From the NCBI GenBank assembly GCA_036500605.1, contig DASYBU010000029.1:124001-188000 (forward strand): a stretch of 64,000 nt of DNA, written 5' to 3'. Positions within the stretch are counted from its first letter, which is position 1. Every line of letters begins with the position of its first letter. The DNA is from JAFALK01 sp036500605. Lineage in GTDB: Bacteria; Pseudomonadota; Gammaproteobacteria; Burkholderiales; Burkholderiaceae_C. Below the pieces are notes generated by a model. That model was not told the DNA's origin. It did not search any database and saw only the letters and a list, made by a program, of their open reading frames with translations. Below are positions 26,168-34,780 of the stretch, piece after piece. The position numbers were made by a program, and so were the translations under genes.

Positions 26168-28708
26168 TTAAACGTCGATATTCGCCGCCCTCAACGCATT
26201 CGTCTCAATAAACTCCCGACGCGGCTCGACCTCGTCGCCCATCAGCATCGTGAACACGCGGTCGGCTTCGATCGCATCGTCGATCTGCACGCGCAGCAGG
26301 CGCCGGACGGTCGGGTCCATCGTGGTTTCCCAGAGCTGCTCGGGGTTCATCTCGCCCAGGCCCTTGTAGCGCTGGCGGCCGACGGAGTTTTCGGCTTGCT
26401 GCATGAGCCAGGCCATCGCGGCGCGGAAGTCGGGGACCTTCATCTCCTTGGCCTTCTCGCCCTCGCCCTTCTTGACCACGGCGTCCTCGCCGATCAGGCC
26501 CTTGAAGGTCTGGCCGGTGGTGGCGAGCACTTCGTAATCGGCGCCGTGAACGAAGTCAGCGTTGATGATGCTGGAGCGCGTGTTGCCATGGTGCTTGCGG
26601 CTGATGCGCAGCAGGAGCTTGTCGGTGCGCGGATCGACTTCGCTGGTGACCGTGGCGTCGTGCAGCGCGCCTTGCATGGCTGCCGCGGCGGCTTCGGCGT
26701 CTTCCTTGGTGTCGAGGTTGATGGCGAGGCCGGCGGAGAGCACGCGCAGGGCTTCAAAGTCCATCCAGTTGGAGAGGCGGCTGATCACACTTTCGGCCAG
26801 CACGTACTGGCTGGCCAGCGCTTGCAGGGCTTCACCGCTCATGACGGTATCGCCCACGCCGGTGTGCAGCTTCGCGTCTTGCAGCGCGACCTTGAGCAGG
26901 AAGGCATCGAGCTCGGGCGCATCCTTCAGGTATTGCTCGTGCTTGCCGACCTTGACCTTGTACAGCGGCGGCTGCGCGATGTAGATGTGGCCGCGCTCGC
27001 AGAGCTCGGGCATCTGGCGGTAGAAGAAGGTCAGCAGCAGGGTGCGGATGTGGGCGCCGTCAACGTCAGCATCGGTCATGATGATGATGCGGTGGTAGCG
27101 GAGCTTGTCGGGGTTGAAATCATCACCGCCGGCGCCGCGGCCGATGCCGGTGCCTAACGCCGTGATCAAGGTGAGGATTTCGTTCGAGGTGAGCAGCTTC
27201 TCGTAGCGGGCTTTCTCGACATTCAGGATCTTGCCGCGCAGGGGCAGGATGGCCTGGAACTTCCGGTCGCGGCCCTGCTTGGCGGAGCCGCCGGCGGAGT
27301 CGCCCTCGACGATGTAGATCTCGCACATGGCGGGATCTTTTTCCTGGCAGTCGGCCAGCTTGCCGGGCAGGCCGAGGCCGTCGAGCACGCCCTTGCGGCG
27401 AGTCATCTCACGCGCCTTGCGGGCGGCTTCACGCGCGCGGGCGGCTTCGACGATCTTGCCGCAGATGATGCGGGCGTCGGCGGGGTTCTCAAGCAGATAG
27501 TCGGTCAGCAGGCGGCTGACGATGTCTTCCACCGGGGCGCGCACTTCGCTGGAAACGAGCTTGTCTTTGGTCTGCGAGCTGAACTTGGGCTCCGGCACCT
27601 TGACGCTCAGCACGCAGCACAGGCCTTCGCGCATGTCGTCGCCGGTGACTTCGACCTTGGCCTTCTTGGCAAACTCGTTTTCTTCGATGTACTTGTTGAT
27701 GACGCGGGTCATCGCGGCGCGCAGGCCGGTCAGGTGGGTGCCCCCGTCACGCTGCGGGATGTTGTTGGTGAAGCAGAGGACTTGCTCGTTGTAGCCGCTG
27801 TTCCACTGCATCGCGACTTCAACGCCGATGTGCGTGCCGGGGATGCCGCCGTAGGTTTCGGCCGGGCGCTCGCCTGCGGCGTAGAACACATTGGGGTTGA
27901 GGCTGGTCTTGCCCTTGTTGATGAACTCGACAAAGCCCTTGACGCCGCCGGCGCCGGAGAAGTCGTCTTCCTTGGCGGTGCGCTCGTCGACCAGGCGGAT
28001 GCGCACGCCGTTGTTCAGGAAGCTCAGTTCGCGCAGGCGCTTGCTGAGGATTTCGTAGTGGAAATCGCTGTTCTCTTTGAAGATGTCGGTATCGGGCAGG
28101 AAGTGGACTTCGGTGCCGCGCTTGTCGGTCTCGTCGATGACCTTCATCGGCGAGACTTCAAAGCCGTCGACGTTTTCGATCAGGCGGTTCTGCACGAAGC
28201 CGCGGCTGAATTCGAGCACGTGGACCTTGCCGTCACGGCGCACGGTCAAACGCAACGTCTTGGAGAGCGCGTTCACGCAGGACACGCCCACGCCGTGCAG
28301 GCCGCCCGAGACCTTGTAGCTGTTCTGGTTGAACTTGCCGCCGGCGTGCAGCTCGGTCAGCGCGATCTCAGCGGCCGAGCGCTTGGGCTCGTGCTTGTCG
28401 TCCATCTTGACGCCAGTGGGGATGCCACGGCCGTTGTCGATGACGCTGACGCTGTTGTCGGTGTGGATGGTGACGATGATGTCGTCGCAGTAGCCGGCCA
28501 GCGCTTCGTCGATGGAGTTGTCCACCACTTCGAAGACGAGGTGGTGCAGGCCGGTGCCGTCGGAGGTGTCGCCGATGTACATGCCGGGGCGCTTGCGCAC
28601 GGCTTCCAGACCTTCCAGGATCTGGATGCTGCCTTCGCCATAACTGGTGTCAGGGGCGGGCTGCTCGGGCAGGTTGGCTGGGCTATCGGGGGTATTGGAC
28701 TCGCTCAT
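26168..28708 (-). CDS. gyrB: DNA gyrase subunit B (846 aa)
   Basis: This is the ATPase and TOPRIM subunit of gyrase, which introduces negative supercoils together with GyrA. The ATG at 28706-28708 (MSESNTPDSP) is chosen. The GHKL ATPase motifs are VVDNSIDEALAG (61-72) and DNGRGIPTG (91-99). The TOPRIM motifs are EGDSAGGSAKQGRDRKFQ (about 470) and DADVDGAHIRTL (about 543). The conserved C-terminal GEMNPEQLWETTMDP is present. A length of 846 aa is slightly over E. coli GyrB (804). It follows dnaN on the same strand, in the usual dnaA-dnaN-gyrB order. Confidence 0.98.
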   Translation of the reverse strand: MSESNTPDSPANLPEQPAPDTSYGEGSIQILEGLEAVRKRPGMYIGDTSDGTGLHHLVFEVVDNSIDEALAGYCDDIIVTIHTDNSVSVIDNGRGIPTGVKMDDKHEPKRSAAEIALTELHAGGKFNQNSYKVSGGLHGVGVSCVNALSKTLRLTVRRDGKVHVLEFSRGFVQNRLIENVDGFEVSPMKVIDETDKRGTEVHFLPDTDIFKENSDFHYEILSKRLRELSFLNNGVRIRLVDERTAKEDDFSGAGGVKGFVEFINKGKTSLNPNVFYAAGERPAETYGGIPGTHIGVEVAMQWNSGYNEQVLCFTNNIPQRDGGTHLTGLRAAMTRVINKYIEENEFAKKAKVEVTGDDMREGLCCVLSVKVPEPKFSSQTKDKLVSSEVRAPVEDIVSRLLTDYLLENPADARIICGKIVEAARAREAARKAREMTRRKGVLDGLGLPGKLADCQEKDPAMCEIYIVEGDSAGGSAKQGRDRKFQAILPLRGKILNVEKARYEKLLTSNEILTLITALGTGIGRGAGGDDFNPDKLRYHRIIIMTDADVDGAHIRTLLLTFFYRQMPELCERGHIYIAQPPLYKVKVGKHEQYLKDAPELDAFLLKVALQDAKLHTGVGDTVMSGEALQALASQYVLAESVISRLSNWMDFEALRVLSAGLAINLDTKEDAEAAAAAMQGALHDATVTSEVDPRTDKLLLRISRKHHGNTRSSIINADFVHGADYEVLATTGQTFKGLIGEDAVVKKGEGEKAKEMKVPDFRAAMAWLMQQAENSVGRQRYKGLGEMNPEQLWETTMDPTVRRLLRVQIDDAIEADRVFTMLMGDEVEPRREFIETNALRAANIDV

Positions 28709-28762
28709 CGGGGCACTTTCTCGCTGCGGCCGCATCTGGATACGCCGCTCTTAAAACACTGA

Positions 28763-28780
28763 AGCGGGCCGAGGCCCGCT
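28763..28780 (-). terminator. Hairpin between dnaN and gyrB
   Basis: AGCGGGCC (28763-28770) and GGCCCGCT (28773-28780) form an 8-bp stem. On the minus strand it follows the dnaN stop by about 20 bases and leads into TCAGTGTTTT. The T tract is displaced, so it may be an attenuator rather than a full stop before gyrB. Confidence 0.5.
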
Positions 28781-28800
28781 GGGTTGACTCGTCAGGTCTG

Positions 28801-29919
28801 TCAGATTCGCATCGGCATCACGACGTACTTGAAGCCGGTTTGCTCGGGGATGGTGATCAGCGCGCTGGCGCTGCTGTCGTTGAGGTCGATGGAGACCATG
28901 TCCTGGCTCATGTTCTGCAGCGCGTCCATCAGGTAGGTCACGTTGAAGCCGGTTTCGATCAGGTCACCGCCGTAATCGATCTCGAGCTCTTCCTTGGCTT
29001 CTTCCTGTTCGGCATTGCTCGACGCGATCGACAGCAGGCCCGGCTCGAAGGACAGGCGCACGGCCTTGAACTTCTCGCTGGTCAGGATGGCGGCGCGTTG
29101 CAGCGAAGCCAGCAACGGCGCGCGGCCCAGCGTGACGTTGAACTTGTGGTTCTTGGGGATGACGCGGTTGTAGTCGGGGAACTTGCCCTCGACCAGCTTG
29201 GTCACGAACTCCATGCCGCTGAAGCTGAACTTGGCCTGGTTGCCGGCAAAGCGCAGTTCGATCGGCGCTTCTTCCTCGCCCTTGCCATCCTTGAGCAGGC
29301 GCATCAGCTCAAGCACGGTCTTGCGCGGCAGGATGACTTCCTGCTTGGGGATCTCGGATTCGAGCTGCGCTTGCGCGAGAGCCAGGCGGTGGCCGTCGGT
29401 CGCGACGAGCGTCAGGCTCTTGCCTTCGGCGACGAACAGGATGCCGTTCAGGTAGTAGCGGATGTCGTGCACCGCCATCGCGAAGTGCACCTGGTTGATC
29501 AGGTGCTTGAGCGTCTTCTGCGGCACGCTGAAGGCCGGACCGAAATCAGCGGCTTCCTGCACGAGCGGGAAGTCGTCGGACGGCAGCGTCTGCAGGGTGA
29601 AGCGGCTCTTGCCGCCTTGCAGGATCAGCTTGTTCTGGTTGGTCGTCAGGCTGACCGATTGATCCGACGGCATGGAGCGCAGGATGTCGATCAGCTTGCG
29701 CGCGCCCACCGTGGTGGAAAAGCTGCCAGCATCGCCGCCGAGCTCCGCCGTGGTGCGGACCTGGATTTCGAGGTCGCTGGTGGTCAGCTCCAGCGAGGGG
29801 CCGTTCTTGCGGATCAGCACATTGGCCAGGATCGGCAGCGTGTGGCGCCGTTCAACGATGCCGGCGACGGCTTGCAGCGCGCCAAGCACCTGATCCTGGG
29901 TGGCTTTCAAGACGATCAT
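28801..29919 (-). CDS. dnaN: DNA polymerase III sliding clamp, beta subunit (372 aa)
   Basis: The processivity clamp of the replicative polymerase, a ring-forming dimer. The ATG at 29917-29919 (MIVLKATQDQVLGAL) has a good site (AGAGGTAG) upstream. Family features are visible throughout: RRHTLPILANVLI, TTVGARKLIDILRSMP, FTLQTLPSDDFPL, HDIRYYLNGILF, LVATDGHRLALAQ and the C-terminal YVVMPMRI. The length is normal. It lies 123 bases after dnaA and probably shares its transcript. Confidence 0.98.
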   Translation of the reverse strand: MIVLKATQDQVLGALQAVAGIVERRHTLPILANVLIRKNGPSLELTTSDLEIQVRTTAELGGDAGSFSTTVGARKLIDILRSMPSDQSVSLTTNQNKLILQGGKSRFTLQTLPSDDFPLVQEAADFGPAFSVPQKTLKHLINQVHFAMAVHDIRYYLNGILFVAEGKSLTLVATDGHRLALAQAQLESEIPKQEVILPRKTVLELMRLLKDGKGEEEAPIELRFAGNQAKFSFSGMEFVTKLVEGKFPDYNRVIPKNHKFNVTLGRAPLLASLQRAAILTSEKFKAVRLSFEPGLLSIASSNAEQEEAKEELEIDYGGDLIETGFNVTYLMDALQNMSQDMVSIDLNDSSASALITIPEQTGFKYVVMPMRI

Positions 29920-30042
29920 GTCTACCTCTTTCGTCGCAGAGTTCTGTGGGGTGAGCAACAACGCGCATTTTCACCCAGATATGAGGGGATTTCCCTGAGG
30001 CTTAACCCAAGGGTTGTCGGCCTCTTCACTAGCCCTTGAGCA

Positions 30043-31503
30043 TCAGCCCTTGAGCGTTTGCTCCAGCACATGCAGCTGCTGGTTCAGTTCGGTGTTCTTC
30101 TGGCGCTCGCCGCCGATCTTGCGCACAGCGTGCAAAACGGTGGTGTGGTCGCGGCCGCCAAACAGCTCGCCGATCTCGGGCAGGCTCTTTTGCGTGAGTT
30201 CCTTGGCCAGGTACATGGCAATCTGCCGCGGCCGGGCGATGCTGGCCGGGCGCTTCTTGCTGTACATGTCGGCGACCTTGATCTTGTAGAAGTCAGCCAC
30301 GGTCTTCTGGATGTTTTCCACGGAGATCTGGCGGTTCTGGATCGAGAGCAGGTCTTTGAGGGCTTCGCGCGCCAGCTGGATGTTGATTTCCTTGTGGCTG
30401 AAGCGGCTGTAGGCCAGCACCTTGCGCAGCGCGCCTTCGAGCTCGCGCACGTTTGCGCGCACGTTCTTGGCGATGAAGAAGGCCACGTCCTCGGGCATGG
30501 GCGCGTTCTCGGCATCGGCCTTCTTGATCAGGATGGCCACGCGCATCTCGAGCTCGGGCGGCTCGATAGCGACGGTCAGGCCGGCGTCGAAGCGGCTGGT
30601 CAGGCGTTCATCGATGTCGACCAGGCCCTTGGGGTAGGTGTCGCTGGTCATGATGATGTGCGCGCGCTTGGCCAGCAGAGCCTCGAAGGCGTTGAAGAAC
30701 TCCTCCTGCGTGCGGTCCTTGCCGGCGAAGAACTGCACATCGTCGATCAGCAGCAGATCGAGCGAGTGGTACTTGGCCTTCAACTCATCAAAGGTCTTGC
30801 GCTGGTAGTTCTTGACCACATCGGAGATGAACTGCTCGGCATGCAGATAGAGCACGCGTGCATCGGGCTTGTCGGCCAGCAGGGCATTGCCCACCGCGTG
30901 GATCAAGTGCGTCTTGCCCAGGCCCACGCCGCCGTAGATGAACAGCGGGTTGTACATGGCACCGGGCGCGCCGGCCACATGCAGGGCGGCGGTGCGCGCC
31001 ATCTGGTTGGCACGGCCGGGGACCAGCGTGTCAAAGGTCAGCGCGCTGTTGATGCGGTGGCGGCTGGCGCTCGGCGGCAGGTTGTTGGGCGCCTGATGGG
31101 CCGGGATGTGAATGGCCGGTGCCCCGTTCAGCATCGTCTGCACGGGCTCATGCGCGGTAACCGGCTTGAGCCCGTTGTGCAGCACCTGGCCGACGGCGAT
31201 CGGGCGATGGGCTGGCAGCGGCTGAGCCACGGCGCCCGGCCCATCGCGCGCAGCCAGGGCCAGCTCGAGCTTGGCGGGCTTGCCGGCCAGCTCGCTCAGG
31301 ATGGTTTCGATGCGGCCCGCATACTGATTGCGGATCCAGTCGAGCTTGAAACGGTTGGGCACGCGCAGCGAAATCACCAGGGCTTCGCCAACGCCTTCGG
31401 CCACCGTAGCCGGAGGCAGGGGGCGAATCCAGGTGTTGAATTGCTGCTCGGGAAGCTCCGCAGCCAGCCGTTCGCAGCCACGTTGCCAGAGATCTGCGCT
31501 CAT
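30043..31503 (-). CDS. dnaA: Chromosomal replication initiator DnaA (486 aa)
   Basis: The ATP-dependent initiator that binds DnaA boxes and opens oriC. The ATG at 31501-31503 (MSADLWQRGCERLAAELPEQ) matches the usual N-terminus; upstream frame extension into the DnaA-box region is not protein-like. Domain I is about 1-90 and a Pro/Ala/Gly-rich linker follows. The AAA+ domain has Walker A GGVGLGKTHLIHAVGN (about 191) and Walker B LLLIDDVQF. The C-terminal domain IV has the DnaA signature GGRDHTTVLHAVRKI (about 454). The tandem AGCCCTTGAGC at its stop (30031-30041, 30045-30055) is a small direct repeat. Confidence 0.98.
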   Translation of the reverse strand: MSADLWQRGCERLAAELPEQQFNTWIRPLPPATVAEGVGEALVISLRVPNRFKLDWIRNQYAGRIETILSELAGKPAKLELALAARDGPGAVAQPLPAHRPIAVGQVLHNGLKPVTAHEPVQTMLNGAPAIHIPAHQAPNNLPPSASRHRINSALTFDTLVPGRANQMARTAALHVAGAPGAMYNPLFIYGGVGLGKTHLIHAVGNALLADKPDARVLYLHAEQFISDVVKNYQRKTFDELKAKYHSLDLLLIDDVQFFAGKDRTQEEFFNAFEALLAKRAHIIMTSDTYPKGLVDIDERLTSRFDAGLTVAIEPPELEMRVAILIKKADAENAPMPEDVAFFIAKNVRANVRELEGALRKVLAYSRFSHKEINIQLAREALKDLLSIQNRQISVENIQKTVADFYKIKVADMYSKKRPASIARPRQIAMYLAKELTQKSLPEIGELFGGRDHTTVLHAVRKIGGERQKNTELNQQLHVLEQTLKG

Positions 31504-31814
31504 TGTGGAAAACTTGTTCTTGGAGCGGTCGGATTCTACGGATTCCGGGCCACCAAAAAGGTGGTTATCCACAGATTTTTTTGTGCTAATGACCGCGGGG
31601 AAATCCAGGCTGCACTGAAGCGCTTGTCCCCGCCTGTGTTGATCCAGCTAAAAAACTGTGGTGTAATTCTAGGTTCTCCGGACGCCGGGTACCCAATAGC
31701 GACTTCCAGATCTGAAAAGACTGCGGAGTTGCGACTCCTCGATGCGTCTTTGTCCTGATGCCTCCTCCCGGTGGTTCAGGGCTTTTACAGAGCACCTCGA
31801 GAGGACTATTCAAA
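31504..31814. promoter_or_regulatory. dnaA-rpmH intergenic region with DnaA boxes and divergent promoters; origin candidate
   Basis: This 311-base gap between the divergent dnaA and rpmH genes holds a perfect DnaA box TTATCCACA at 31565-31573 followed by an A/T run, and a one-mismatch box TTTTCCACA on the minus strand at 31504-31512, next to the dnaA start. On the minus strand TAGAAT (31671-31666) is a plausible -10 for dnaA. On the plus strand GAGAGGA before the rpmH ATG is its ribosome site. The region surely carries dnaA autoregulation. Two boxes are too few to call it oriC on this evidence alone. Confidence 0.55.
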
Positions 31815-31949
31815 ATGAAACGCACTTACCAAGCTTCCAAGACCCGCCGCGCCCGCACCCATGGCTTCCTGGTCCGCATGAAAACCCGTGGCGGCCGTGC
31901 CGTCATCGCGGCTCGTCGCGCCAAGGGCCGCAAGCGCCTGGCTGTCTAA
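31815..31949 (+). CDS. rpmH: 50S ribosomal protein L34 (44 aa)
   Basis: A small, very basic ribosomal protein of the large subunit. The sequence MKRTYQASKTRRARTHGFLV with RMKTRGGRAV and KGRKRLAV is the canonical bacterial L34, 44 residues. The ATG at 31815 has GAGAGGA upstream. It heads the conserved rpmH-rnpA-yidD-yidC-mnmE cluster and is divergent from dnaA. Confidence 0.98.
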   Translation: MKRTYQASKTRRARTHGFLVRMKTRGGRAVIAARRAKGRKRLAV

Positions 31950-31969
31950 TCCCCCGGGATTTGACCGAC

Positions 31970-32455
31970 GTGATCGGCCGCATCGTGCGATCGGCCGATT
32001 TTGAACGCGTGCTGGGTCGCCCCAGCCGCCTGCGCAGCCCCCACTTTGCCGTGCATCACTTGGCCGATCGGCCGAGCGTTCCGCTCAAGCCCAAGCATCT
32101 GCGCTTGGAGCCGCCGGCAGAGTTGCCCACAGCCCAGACAGAGTTATCCACAGATGACTCACAGGTGCCCCACAGACTTGTGGACGAAACGCCTCTGGAA
32201 GGCTGCTGGCTGGGGGCCATCGTGCCCAAGCGCCATGCCAAGCGCGCCGTCACCCGCAATCTGCTCAAGCGCCAGATCCGTGCCGCCTTCTCAGGTGATG
32301 CGGAACTGGCTGCCGGCTTGTGGGTGGTTCGCCTGCGCGCGCCTTTCGATCGCAAGCAGTACCCCAGCGCCTCGTCCGAAGCGCTGCGCACTGCCGTTCG
32401 CGATGAGCTCGGTCAGTTGATGACCCGCCTCATCAGCCGCAGCGGCAAGGCCTGA
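31970..32455 (+). CDS. rnpA: Ribonuclease P protein component (161 aa)
   Basis: The protein subunit of RNase P, which matures tRNA 5' ends with the RNA subunit. The RNR signature AVTRNLLKRQIRAAF is clear near residue 95, with FERVLGRPSRLRSPHFAVHH at the N-terminus and VVRLRAPFDRKQYP later. There is no ATG; the GTG at 31970 is chosen because GGGA lies about 9 bases upstream. A TTG at 31961 is an alternative. At 161 residues it is longer than the E. coli protein (119), mainly through an insertion at about residues 40-70 rich in Pro/Thr/Glu, whose DNA contains a perfect DnaA box. Confidence 0.93.
   Translation: MIGRIVRSADFERVLGRPSRLRSPHFAVHHLADRPSVPLKPKHLRLEPPAELPTAQTELSTDDSQVPHRLVDETPLEGCWLGAIVPKRHAKRAVTRNLLKRQIRAAFSGDAELAAGLWVVRLRAPFDRKQYPSASSEALRTAVRDELGQLMTRLISRSGKA
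32144..32152 (+). promoter_or_regulatory. Perfect DnaA box inside rnpA
   Basis: TTATCCACA occurs at 32144-32152 in the part of rnpA that encodes the extra, non-conserved segment of the protein. Nearby partial matches (TGCCCACAG at 32124-32132 and TTGTGGACG at 32177-32185) surround it. Whether DnaA binds here is unknown. Confidence 0.5.
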
Positions 32456-32468
32456 AGGAGCGCACAGC

Positions 32469-32756
32469 ATGCAGTGGCTCTTGCTCAAGCTGGTGCGCGC
32501 CTACCAATTGCTGTTCAGCCATTGGATCGGCAACGTCTGCCGCTACTCGCCCAGCTGCTCCAACTACGCCATGCAGGCCCTGCAGCGCCATGGCGCTGGG
32601 GCAGGCAGTTATCTCGCCGCCGCGCGCGTGTTGCGTTGCAATCCGTTCAGCTGCGGTGGCCATGATCCTGTGCCCGACAATCCGCCCGCCTTGTTCACCC
32701 GTCTGGGGATCGTCAAGGCGTGCCCTTCCAATTCCAAACCCAAAACCTCCTCATGA
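32469..32756 (+). CDS. yidD: Membrane protein insertion efficiency factor YidD (95 aa)
   Basis: A small membrane-associated protein that assists YidC-dependent insertion. The family pattern is complete: KLVRAYQLLFSHWIGNVCRY, SPSCSNYAMQAL, LAAARVLRCNPFSCGGHDPVP. Its stop overlaps the yidC start (ATGA at 32753-32756), so the two are translationally coupled. It begins 13 bases after rnpA; an AAGGAG site lies directly after the rnpA stop. Confidence 0.96.
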   Translation: MQWLLLKLVRAYQLLFSHWIGNVCRYSPSCSNYAMQALQRHGAGAGSYLAAARVLRCNPFSCGGHDPVPDNPPALFTRLGIVKACPSNSKPKTSS

Positions 32757-34486
32757 CTGATATTCGACGCACCGTCCTGTGGGTGGTGTTCACCATGTCG
32801 CTGGTCCTGCTGTGGGACGGCTGGCAGAAGTACAACGGCCACGACTCCTTGTTCCTGCGGGCTGCGCCTCACGCCGAGACGACCGCCGGAACTGCGCCGG
32901 CCTCCAGCGCCAGTGGCGTGCCCGCTGCAACAGCTGGAACAGCGGCCGTGGCATCTGCTGCTTCGCCCGCGGCTTCGCAAGCGGTTGCCGCTGAGTCGGT
33001 CGTCATTCACACCGACGTGATGAACGTCACCCTGAGCACGCGGGGCGGCAGCGTCACGCGCGTCGAGCTGCTGAAGTACCTGAGCGCTCCCGAGCCCGAC
33101 GTGCTGGATTCGCTGCAAGAAATGGTGGGCCTGAAGAAGAAGCCCGACGTTCAGAAAGAGCCGATCGTGCTGCTCGATGCGGCGCGCTCCTATGAGGCGC
33201 AATCGGGCCTGCTCGACAGCAACGGCAAGGCGACCGTGCCTGGTCACAACACCGTGATGACCCTGGTGCCCGGCGACCGCACACTGAAAGACGGCGAGAA
33301 CCAGTTGGTCGTCAAGCTGGAGTCGCCTGAAGTCGGCGGTGTCAAGCTGGTCAAGACGTTCACGTTCACGCGCGGCGAATACGTGGTCGGCGTCAAGCAT
33401 GAGGTCGTCAACGTCGGCGCTGCGCCAGTCACGCCGCAGCTCTATGTGCAGCTGGTGCGCGATGGCGAGCTGATCAAGAGCGGCCCCAAGATGGCGCCCA
33501 GCTCGTTCACAGGGCCGGCGGTCTACAACGAAAAAGCCGGCTTCCACACGGTCAAGTTCGAGGATCTGGCCAAGGGCAAGAAGGCTGACATCGACCCGAC
33601 GGCGGACAACGGCTGGGTCGCGATGATCCAGCACTATTTCGCCAGCGCCTGGTTGCCGGCCGGCAATGCGCAACGCGAGTTCTACGTGACGCCCGTGCCA
33701 GACAGCCAGTCGAAGCAGTTTCAGGTCGGCATGTTGTTCACCCTGCCGCAGCTGGCGCCAGGCGCCACCGAGTCGCAAGACGACAAGCTCTTCATCGGAC
33801 CGCAAGAAGAAAACAAGCTCGCCGCATTGACCCCTGGCCTGCAACTGGTCAAGGACTACGGCATCTTCAAGGTGCTGTCGCAGCCGCTGTTCTGGCTGCT
33901 CGATCACCTGCACCAGTGGATCGGCAACTGGGGCTGGGCCATCATCGGCCTGGTCGTGCTGCTGAAGATGGCCTTCTTCTGGCTCAATGCCAGCGCCTAC
34001 CGCTCGATGGCCAAGATGAAGGCCGTCGGCCCGCGCATCCAGGCCCTGAACGAGCGCTTCAAGGACAAGCCGCAGGAGAAGCAGCAGGAGATGATGCGCA
34101 TCTACCGCGAAGAGAAGATCAACCCGATCGGCAGCTGCCTGCCGATCTTCCTGCAGATGCCTTTCTTCATGGGTCTGTACTGGGTGCTGCTGTCTTCGGT
34201 GGAAATGCGCGGCGCGCCGTGGCTGGGTTGGATCACCGACCTCTCGCAGCGTGACCCATACTTCATCCTGCCGCTGATCCTGACCGCATCGAGCTTGCTG
34301 CAGGTGGCGCTGAACCCCAAGTCACCGGATCCTGTGCAGGCCAAGATGATGTGGTTCATGCCGCTGGCTTTCAGCGTCATGTTCTTCGTCTTCCCATCCG
34401 GCCTGGTGCTGTACTGGCTGACCAACAACATCCTCTCGATCGCCCAGCAATGGTTGATCAACAAGAAGATGGGCGTGCAAAACTAA
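32753..34486 (+). CDS. yidC: Membrane protein insertase YidC (577 aa)
   Basis: The inner-membrane insertase, acting alone or with SecYEG. The start ATG at 32753 overlaps the yidD stop and gives MTDIRRTVLWVVFTMSLVLL, the first transmembrane segment. The large periplasmic beta-domain (about 60-340) follows an Ala/Ser-rich linker. The C-terminal 60-kDa-insertase core has the conserved KMAFFWLNASAYRSMAKMK, NPIGSCLPIFLQMPFFMGLYWVL, DLSQRDPYFILPLIL and LVLYWLTNNILSIAQQW. Length and layout are typical of Gram-negative YidC. A terminator follows. Confidence 0.98.
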   Translation: MTDIRRTVLWVVFTMSLVLLWDGWQKYNGHDSLFLRAAPHAETTAGTAPASSASGVPAATAGTAAVASAASPAASQAVAAESVVIHTDVMNVTLSTRGGSVTRVELLKYLSAPEPDVLDSLQEMVGLKKKPDVQKEPIVLLDAARSYEAQSGLLDSNGKATVPGHNTVMTLVPGDRTLKDGENQLVVKLESPEVGGVKLVKTFTFTRGEYVVGVKHEVVNVGAAPVTPQLYVQLVRDGELIKSGPKMAPSSFTGPAVYNEKAGFHTVKFEDLAKGKKADIDPTADNGWVAMIQHYFASAWLPAGNAQREFYVTPVPDSQSKQFQVGMLFTLPQLAPGATESQDDKLFIGPQEENKLAALTPGLQLVKDYGIFKVLSQPLFWLLDHLHQWIGNWGWAIIGLVVLLKMAFFWLNASAYRSMAKMKAVGPRIQALNERFKDKPQEKQQEMMRIYREEKINPIGSCLPIFLQMPFFMGLYWVLLSSVEMRGAPWLGWITDLSQRDPYFILPLILTASSLLQVALNPKSPDPVQAKMMWFMPLAFSVMFFVFPSGLVLYWLTNNILSIAQQWLINKKMGVQN

Positions 34487-34512
34487 AGCGCGCCGTCCGG
34501 AGTTCACGATCA

Positions 34513-34545
34513 AGCCCTCAAGTCCCCGCGACTGAGGGCTTTTTT
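34513..34545 (+). terminator. Intrinsic terminator after yidC
   Basis: AGCCCTCA (34513-34520) pairs with TGAGGGCT (34533-34540), with further partial pairing in the loop, followed by TTTTTC. It lies 27 bases after the yidC stop, so mnmE needs its own promoter. Confidence 0.85.
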
Positions 34546-34741
34546 CTTGGCCGGCAAAGGTCTTTAATCCGTGAATGCGGGGCAGAAGATTCACCGCCTG
34601 GGCTTCACGGCCCCGGTAGGCGAAACGGCTCGGTCCAAGGCTCACGAGAGCCGCGGTCTCAGCCTCCCCCGCGCCAAACAGTTGAGAACAAGAGCCGGTG
34701 GGGGAGCGCTTTAGGGAGCGCAGTAGGGAGTGCAACAGAGC

Positions 34742-34780
34742 CGACAGCATCGACGTGCCTAGAATCCGTCGATGCTGTCG
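34742..34780 (+). promoter_or_regulatory. Perfect 13-bp inverted repeat enclosing the mnmE start codon
   Basis: CGACAGCATCGAC (34742-34754) and GTCGATGCTGTCG (34768-34780) are exact reverse complements with a 13-base loop. The mnmE ATG (34772-34774) is in the right arm. The loop carries TAGAAT (34760-34765), a good -10 hexamer placed so that transcription would begin at or near the ATG; there is no ribosome site. The element may be an operator dyad over the promoter or, in a longer transcript, a hairpin hiding the start. Confidence 0.6.
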
